33,974 nucleotides of DNA. Origin: Nocardioides psychrotolerans. Lineage in GTDB: Bacteria > Actinomycetota > Actinomycetes > Propionibacteriales > Nocardioidaceae. The stretch covers positions 1 to 33,974 of the forward strand of contig NZ_FOQG01000028.1 in NCBI RefSeq assembly GCF_900113685.1, written 5' to 3'. Shown here piece after piece: positions 29,033-33,974 of this stretch. Numbering within the stretch: position 1 is the stretch's first letter; each line of letters begins with the position of its first letter. Under the pieces are notes generated by a model. It saw only the letters and a program-made list of their open reading frames with translations, searched no databases and was not told the origin of the DNA. The position numbers were made by a program, and so were the translations under genes.

Positions 29033-31400
29033 CGTACGACGCGACCTCACCGCGATCACCGACGAGGAGGTCGTTGCGCTCGACGCCTGGTGGCGGGCCA
29101 GCCTCTACCTCACCGTCGGCCAGATCTACCTGCGCGACAACGTGCTCCTCCGTGAGCCCCTGCGTCCGGAGCACATCAAGCCGCGCCTGCTCGGGCACTG
29201 GGGGACCAGTCCCGGCCTCGCCTTCGTCTACGCGCACGCCTCGCGGCTGATCCGCGAGACCGGTGACCGCGCCATCTACCTCGCCGGTCCCGGCCACGGC
29301 GGCCCCGCGCTCGTCGCGGCGTCCTGGCTCGAGGGCTCCTACACCGAGACCTACCCGCGGGTGACCCAGGACGCGGAGGGACTGCGGCGCCTCTGCCGAC
29401 AGTTCTCCAGCCCGGGCGGCATCCCCAGCCACGTGTCCGTGACGACGCCCGGCTCGATCCACGAGGGGGGTGAGCTCGGCTACGTGCTGGTGCACGCCTT
29501 CGGTGCGGTCATGGACAACCCCGACCTCCTGGCCCTCGCGGTCGTGGGGGACGGTGAGGCCGAGACGGGCCCGCTCGAGGGCTCCTGGAAGGGCATCTCC
29601 TTCCTCAACCCCGAGCGCGACGGTGCCGTCCTGCCGGTTCTGCACCTCAACGACGCCAAGATCAGCGGTCCGACGGTGCTGGGCCGCAAGGATCGGGCCG
29701 AGGTGCGCTCGCTCTTCGAGGGCCACGGCTATGAGGTCATCGAGGTGGAGGGCTCCGACCTGCCCGGGATGCACCACCGCTTCGCCGCTGCACTCGGTGG
29801 GGCGTGGCAACGCATCCGCGAGATCCAGGACGACGCGCGCAGCGGCGCGTGGACCGGCGCACGCCCGCGCTGGCCGATGATCGTGCTGCGCACCCCCAAG
29901 GGCTGGACCGGTCCGGACGTCGTCGACGGCGTGCAGGTCGGCGGCACCTTTCGTTCCCACCAGGTCCCGCTGTCCGGCGTACGGGAGAATCCCGAGCACC
30001 TGGCCCGGCTGGAGTCCTGGCTGCGGTCCTACCGCCCCGACGAGCTCTTCGACGACCTGGGCCGGCCCACGACGACCGCCTTCGGCCCGCACGGTGCGCA
30101 GCGGATGAGCGCGTCGCCGCACGCGAACGGTGGGGTGCTGACGCGGGACCTGGTCCTGCGCGACTTCCGCGACTACGCCGTCGACGTCGCGAGCCCCGGT
30201 GTCGAGCGGGCGGAGTCGACGCGGCGCCTGGGTCACCTGTTGCGCGACGTCTACAGCGACAACCCGGACACCTTCCGGCTGTTCTGTCCCGACGAGACCA
30301 ACAGCAACCGCCTCGGCGACGTGTTCAGCGTCTCCGACCGCGCCTTCATGGAGCGGGTCGAGCCCGTCGACGACCACCTGTCGCGGCACGGGCGCGTCAT
30401 GGAGGTCCTCTCGGAGCACAACTGCCACGGGTGGTTGGAGGGTTACACGCTGACCGGCCGGCACGGACTCTTCGCCACCTACGAGGCGTTCGCGATGGTG
30501 AGCGCCTCTCAGACGGTGCAGCACAGCAAGTGGCTCGAGGAGGCGCGGTCCCTGCCCTGGCGGGCCCCGGTGCCGAGCCTCAACATCCTGCTGACGTCGA
30601 CGGCCTGGCGCAACGACCACAACGGCTTCTCCCACCAGGGCCCCGGCCTGATCCAGGTCATGCTCACGCACCGCGGCGACGTCACGCGTGCCTACTTCCC
30701 GCCCGACGCCAACTGCCTGCTGTCGGTGGCCGACCACTGCCTGCGCTCGCGCTCCTATGTCAACCTGATCGTGATCGACAAGCAGCCGCAGCTGCAGTAC
30801 CTCTCGATGGATGAAGCCATCGCCCACTGCGCTGCTGGTGCCGGGGTCTGGGACTGGGCCGGCAACGACGACGGCACGGCGCAGCCCGACATCGTGCTCG
30901 CCTGCGCGGGGGACACCCCCACGCTCGAGACGGTCGCTGCTGCGCAGATCCTGCGTGAGCGGGTGCCCCAGCTGCGCACGCGGGTCGTCAATGTCGTCGA
31001 CCTGATGGGCCTGGTGCGCCCGCGCAGCCACCCGCACGGGATGAGCGACCTCTTCTTCTCCGAGCTGTTCACCGACACCGCGGACGTCGTCTTCGCCTTC
31101 CACGGCTTCCCCGGAGCCATCCACCAGCTGGTGCACGGTCGCCCGGACGCGGACCGGTTCCACGTGCGCGGCTTCATCGAGGAGGGCACGACGACGACAC
31201 CGTTCGACATGACGGTGCTCAACAAGATCTCGCGCTACCACCTCGTCATGGACGCGCTGAACAATGCCCGTACCACCCCGCGAGGCGCCCAGGAGCTCCT
31301 CGGGTGGTGCCAGGACCAGCTGGACCTGCACCACGCCTACGTGCGTGAGCACCTGGAGGACATGCCGGAGATCAGCGACTGGCGCGTGGGCTCCCGCTGA
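29025..31400 (+). CDS. xfp: Phosphoketolase (xylulose-5-phosphate / fructose-6-phosphate)
   Basis: The best start is GTG 29025, overlapping the USP stop by 8 bp. GTG 29019 is also in frame but too close to the only GGA upstream. The product has 791 residues, the normal size. Signatures: LGHWGTSPGLAFVYAHASRLI, YLAGPGHGGPALVAASWLEGSYTETYP, FSSPGGIPSHVSVTTPGSIHEGGELGYVLVHAFGAV, the ThDP motif GDGEAETGPLEGSWKG ... LHLNDAKISGPT, PKGWTGP, RLFCPDETNSNRL, NDHNGFSHQGPG and DHCLRSRSYVNLIVIDKQPQLQYL. With ThDP and phosphate it splits xylulose-5-P or fructose-6-P to acetyl phosphate, which can yield ATP through acetate kinase. It is coupled to a USP and placed behind a DosR-like box, suggesting use under energy stress. 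Confidence 0.95.
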   Translation: MLDVRRDLTAITDEEVVALDAWWRASLYLTVGQIYLRDNVLLREPLRPEHIKPRLLGHWGTSPGLAFVYAHASRLIRETGDRAIYLAGPGHGGPALVAASWLEGSYTETYPRVTQDAEGLRRLCRQFSSPGGIPSHVSVTTPGSIHEGGELGYVLVHAFGAVMDNPDLLALAVVGDGEAETGPLEGSWKGISFLNPERDGAVLPVLHLNDAKISGPTVLGRKDRAEVRSLFEGHGYEVIEVEGSDLPGMHHRFAAALGGAWQRIREIQDDARSGAWTGARPRWPMIVLRTPKGWTGPDVVDGVQVGGTFRSHQVPLSGVRENPEHLARLESWLRSYRPDELFDDLGRPTTTAFGPHGAQRMSASPHANGGVLTRDLVLRDFRDYAVDVASPGVERAESTRRLGHLLRDVYSDNPDTFRLFCPDETNSNRLGDVFSVSDRAFMERVEPVDDHLSRHGRVMEVLSEHNCHGWLEGYTLTGRHGLFATYEAFAMVSASQTVQHSKWLEEARSLPWRAPVPSLNILLTSTAWRNDHNGFSHQGPGLIQVMLTHRGDVTRAYFPPDANCLLSVADHCLRSRSYVNLIVIDKQPQLQYLSMDEAIAHCAAGAGVWDWAGNDDGTAQPDIVLACAGDTPTLETVAAAQILRERVPQLRTRVVNVVDLMGLVRPRSHPHGMSDLFFSELFTDTADVVFAFHGFPGAIHQLVHGRPDADRFHVRGFIEEGTTTTPFDMTVLNKISRYHLVMDALNNARTTPRGAQELLGWCQDQLDLHHAYVREHLEDMPEISDWRVGSR

Positions 31401-31451
31401 CCCACGGCCACGGCCACGGCCCACGTCCCAGGGCAAAGGCCCGGGCTGCTG

Positions 31452-31466
31452 GGGTCCTTGGACCCT
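31452..31466. promoter_or_regulatory. DosR/DevR-like box of the second USP gene
   Basis: GGGTCCTTGGACCCT includes the dyad GGGTCC-TT-GGACCC. It ends 22 bp before CACGAT (31489-31494), which ends 6 nt before ATG 31501, the same arrangement as at 28045. In the gap upstream three tandem CCACGG units (31402-31419) are also seen. Confidence 0.65.
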
Positions 31467-31500
31467 GCACCCGGCTCGCTGCTCCAGGCACGATCGGAGC

Positions 31501-32427
31501 ATGACCTCTCACGTGAAGCACTGCATCGTCGTCGGTGTCGACGGCTCGCCCGCCTCGGACGCGGCCCTGGACTGGGCTGCCGCGGAGGCGGTCCGACGCC
31601 GGCGTCGGCTCCACCTGTGCGGCGTGGGGGAGCGCGAGCTGCCCGGCGGCGACGCCGCGATGTACGTCACCGAGATCCTCGAGCTTGCCGAGACCGATGC
31701 CGTCGCACGGGCGGAGGCTGCCCTCGACGCCGCCGCCGCGCGGGTGTCCGAACGCTGGCCCGGGCTGGAGTTCACGCGGGAGAGCGTCCTCGGCAACCCC
31801 GCGGGCGTCCTCGTGGAGCACTCGGCGCACGCGGAGTCGATCGTCCTCGGCCACCGCGGACACGGCGTCATCGTCGGAGCGCTGCTCGGCTCGGTGGCCC
31901 ACCAGGTCGCTGCCCACGCCTCGTGCCCGGTGGTGGTCGTCCGCACCTCTGGTGCTGGCGCCACAGCCCCCGGGACCACCTTCCAGCCCGACCCTGAGGT
32001 CCTCCGGACCGGTGGCGTGGTCGTGGGCGTCGACGGGTCCGCCGGGTCCGAGGAAGCCGTCGGCTACGCCTTTGATGAGGCGGCCGTCCGCGGCTGCGAC
32101 CTCCACGTCGTGAAGGCGTGGTGGACCTCCACGGCCGGCCTCTCCCGCAGCCTCAAGCTCGACTTCCAGAACGCCGAGCGCCTGGCCGCGTCGGAGACGC
32201 TGGTCGGATGGGCAGACAAGTACCCCGACGTCACCGTCCACGTGACCGTCCCCATGGCACCGACGGTCGCCTCGCTCGTGCGGGCCGGCACCGGAGCAGA
32301 GCTCCTGGTCGTCGGCAACCGCGGACTCGGTGGCTTCCGGCGCCTGCTGCTGGGCTCCGTCAGCCACGGCGTGCTCCAGCACGCCACCTGTCCCGTCGCC
32401 ATCGTCCGGAACGCCGAGTCCGCCTGA
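31501..32427 (+). CDS. Universal stress protein with two complete UspA domains
   Basis: The ATG at 31501 gives 308 residues. Domain 1 (about 6-142): KHCIVVGVDGSPASDAALDWAAAEAVRRRRRLHLCGV to SIVLGHRGHGVIVGALLGSVAHQVAAHASCPVVVV. Domain 2 (about 162-304): GGVVVGVDGSAGSEEAVGYAFDEAAVRGCDLHVVKAWW to LLVVGNRGLGGFRRLLLGSVSHGVLQHATCPVAIV. Both domains keep the VGVDGS strand and the G-x2-G-x9-GS ATP loop, in contrast to the degenerate first domain of the USP at 28094, so it should bind ATP. In mycobacteria tandem ATP-binding USPs act in dormancy and growth arrest. It is a monocistronic gene behind a DosR-like box. The partner proteins are unknown. Confidence 0.93.
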   Translation: MTSHVKHCIVVGVDGSPASDAALDWAAAEAVRRRRRLHLCGVGERELPGGDAAMYVTEILELAETDAVARAEAALDAAAARVSERWPGLEFTRESVLGNPAGVLVEHSAHAESIVLGHRGHGVIVGALLGSVAHQVAAHASCPVVVVRTSGAGATAPGTTFQPDPEVLRTGGVVVGVDGSAGSEEAVGYAFDEAAVRGCDLHVVKAWWTSTAGLSRSLKLDFQNAERLAASETLVGWADKYPDVTVHVTVPMAPTVASLVRAGTGAELLVVGNRGLGGFRRLLLGSVSHGVLQHATCPVAIVRNAESA

Positions 32428-32490
32428 TCCGGCGCCGCCGGCCACGAGCGGCACTGGGGAGGATCCCACCGCCCGCGGAGCGCGCGCTCC

Positions 32491-33725
32491 TCACTCCCGC
32501 CTGTTGAAGGAGATCTTCCGGCCCGGGTGGTGCGTGGTGTCGTAGGACGGGTGGTGTGCGAGGTGGTGATGTCGCGAGCACAGCAACCGGCCACCCTCGA
32601 CCGAGGTGCCACCACCACGGGACCACGCGACCTCGTGGTGGGCTTCGCACCACGACGCGGCCCGGTCACACCCGATGGTCGTGCACCCACCGTCACGGAC
32701 CCCGAGCGCGACCCGCTGGACCTCGGAGTGAAAACGACGCTTCCGCCCCACGTCGAGGACCTGCGAGCCACCGCCCAGCACGACCGGGATCACCCCCGCC
32801 TGACACGCCAACAACCGCGCCAGACCAGGACTGATCATCGTGCCCGTGTCGAGGTGGGCTGCCTTCAGCCCACCCAGCAACGTCTCGTAGTCCATCGTCA
32901 CCACCACGCTCGCGCTCACCCCACCAGCGTGGGGGAGCTTCTCGGCCGGGTAGCGGGTGACGTAGTCACCGAACGCCTGACCCATCCCCTCCGGAGTCGC
33001 ACCACCACCCGTGCGGCGGGGGGGGACGCGTGGGCCTGCAACGCCTTGCGCAGGAAGTCGGCCTTCCACGTCGGCAGCGTGAACCGCCCGTAGGTCCTGC
33101 CGTGACCGTCATCGGACATCGTGAACCGCTGCGCCGCCTCGGCCGCCTTCTCCTCCGCGTCGAGCTGCTGGGCGAGCTGGGCCTCACCGGCCTCGGGGGC
33201 CACCACGTCCAGGACCCGCTTGCCGAGGACCCGCAACGCTTTCGCGTCATGGTGAGCAGCCTCGGCGAGCAGGTGCTCCCGGGCCTGGGCCCGCACCGCC
33301 GGGTCCACCTCGTCGGGGAGCGCATCGACGGCCCACACGATCTCGTGGGCCTGCCCGGCCCGCAGGTCACCGGCCACCAGCGCGGCCTCGACCGGGCCGT
33401 GGCGTTCCTCCACTGCGACCGCGTGCTTCACCCTCCGGTGTGCCTCCACGGCGGTGACCCGGGTGTGGTGCGCCAACCACGACGCGACCGATGTGGCGCC
33501 CACCGAGTCAGCCGCACCCGTGCGGTGCGCATGTGCGAGGACCCGGATCCCGAGCCCCTCGAGCTGCGACCGCACCCGCGCGTCAGCCAACAGCGCCTCA
33601 CGCGCCTCGAGGTCGCCCATCGACCACGCCGGGGACTGCGCCACACCCGCGAGCACCGCCTCGAGCTGCGCATAGGCAGCAAGGATCGGGTGCTCCCGAT
33701 CGACATGCTGCCCGGTGGTGGTCAT
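32491..33725 (-). pseudogene. DUF222/13E12-type HNH endonuclease gene with a frameshift in a G8 run
   Basis: It starts at ATG 33725 (MTTTGQHVDREHPILAAYAQLEAVL). The DUF222 domain runs to about residue 235 (AEAAQRFTMSDDGHGRTYGRFTLPTWKADFLRKALQAHASPP). In the run of eight G at 33018-33025 one base is missing. Beyond it the original frame becomes nonsense, while the other frame continues RRTGGGATPEGMGQAFGDYVTRY, then SASVVVTMDYETLLGGLKAAHLDTG, and the HNH domain CTTIGCDRAASWCEAHHEVAWSRGG ... CSRHHHLAHH, stopping at TCA 32491. It is either a homopolymer sequencing error or a phase-variable or inactivated gene. The intact protein would have about 411 residues. It is related to the HNH tail at 3-383 but not close in sequence. 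Confidence 0.85.
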
Positions 33726-33845
33726 GAATCCATTGGATCAGGGCCTACCGACACTGGGACCCTCAGAGCCAGGCCGAAATGTCCACATGGGGGATAACCC
33801 CCAAGAAAAGTTTTCGGGACCCGTTTGGCGGGGCGGGGTGGGTGT

Positions 33846-33861
33846 GATGTCTCAGGACATC
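33846..33861. repeat. Inverted repeat GATGTC-TCAG-GACATC
   Basis: It has perfect 6-bp arms and a 4-bp spacer in the sequence TGATGTCTCAGGACATCGG. From memory, similar sequence is found at the ends of some IS481-group elements of actinobacteria. No transposase is visible in the window. Confidence 0.5.
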
Positions 33862-33870
33862 GGTGACACT

Positions 33871-33897
33871 CGACCTCTGAACCCTGATCCACCGACG
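33871..33897 (+). repeat. Copy 2 of the 27-bp near-identical direct repeat
   Basis: It matches 374-400 at 25 of 27 positions, with 19 consecutive identical bases (33877-33895). It is not in a coding context here. Its 5' flank is the inverted repeat at 33846, so it may be the truncated 3' end of a former HNH gene joined to a mobile-element end. Confidence 0.75.
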
Positions 33898-33974
33898 GAT
33901 GTGGTGTTGTGAGCGTGGCGTAGAACGAGAATGCCCTTGCTGGGCGGGAGAATCGGAGTTACCAGACAACGATT

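Larger units (their letters stand above)
33726..33974. other. Non-coding right end with mobile-element-like features
   Basis: No gene is supported in these 249 bases. They hold a comparatively AT-rich segment (about 33775-33820) just upstream of the HNH gene, which probably contains its promoter, then an inverted repeat at 33846 and repeat copy 2 at 33871. The last 60 bases (GAGAATGCCCTTG... GGGAGAATCGG) contain a short imperfect repetition of GAGAAT. This could be the edge of an insertion sequence continuing outside the window. Confidence 0.4.

Overview
The window comes from a high-GC actinobacterium, most like a Nocardioidaceae (Nocardioides-type) chromosome. The evidence is the strong G/C bias at third codon positions, frequent GTG starts, many genes whose start codon sits 6-9 nt after a TANNNT -10 element (leaderless-type promoters), DtxR/IdeR-like and DosR/DevR-like DNA boxes, and DUF222/13E12-type HNH proteins at both ends. 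No rRNA, tRNA, CRISPR array or complete transposase gene was seen. Genus assignment is inference.

Layout. 1-4.6 kb: the tail of an HNH protein, a lipoprotein with a cupredoxin-like domain, a short HPF/RaiA-like ribosome hibernation protein, a DNA polymerase I-like enzyme, then the decayed remains of a VKOR-CopC gene pair. 4.6-8.6 kb: a LuxR-type regulator, a SatD-family protein with a frameshifted membrane partner, and a BluB-CobT fusion for the lower ligand of cobalamin. 8.6-18.9 kb: mostly housekeeping or metabolic genes: a TagF/TagB-like transferase, an RluA-type pseudouridine synthase, an acyltransferase-3 remnant, an SDR, an orphan MbcA/ParS-like protein, an ACAD10/11-like acyl-CoA dehydrogenase with a VOC protein, a histidine kinase with a MEDS sensory domain, an SRPBCC protein and a spermidine-synthase-like protein. 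18.9-25.2 kb: an apparently iron-regulated operon made of an Fe(III) ABC importer (lipoprotein, permease, ATPase) coupled to an 860-residue adenylation / carrier / membrane acyltransferase protein. 25.2-32.4 kb: a sigma-region-2-only protein divergent from a CarH/LitR-type B12 photoreceptor, followed by a stress/hypoxia block (PPOX flavoprotein, carbamate kinase, two tandem-domain universal stress proteins, phosphoketolase). 32.5-34 kb: a frameshifted DUF222-HNH gene and mobile-element-like sequence.

How it fits together. Three genes in the right-hand block (PPOX and both USPs) and the distant HPF-like gene share a 15-bp DosR-like box. At the two USP genes the box, the -10 element and the ATG have identical spacing. 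This points to a DosR/DevR-type dormancy regulon that combines ribosome hibernation, USPs and fermentative ATP generation (phosphoketolase gives acetyl-P; carbamate kinase gives ATP). The most unusual systems are the iron-box operon with its adenylation-carrier-acyltransferase fusion, the SatD/membrane pair whose SatD domain looks like a class III nucleotidyl cyclase, and the photoreceptor paired with a half-sigma factor. Traces of gene loss (VKOR, CopC, acyltransferase-3, HNH) lie in the intergenic stretches.
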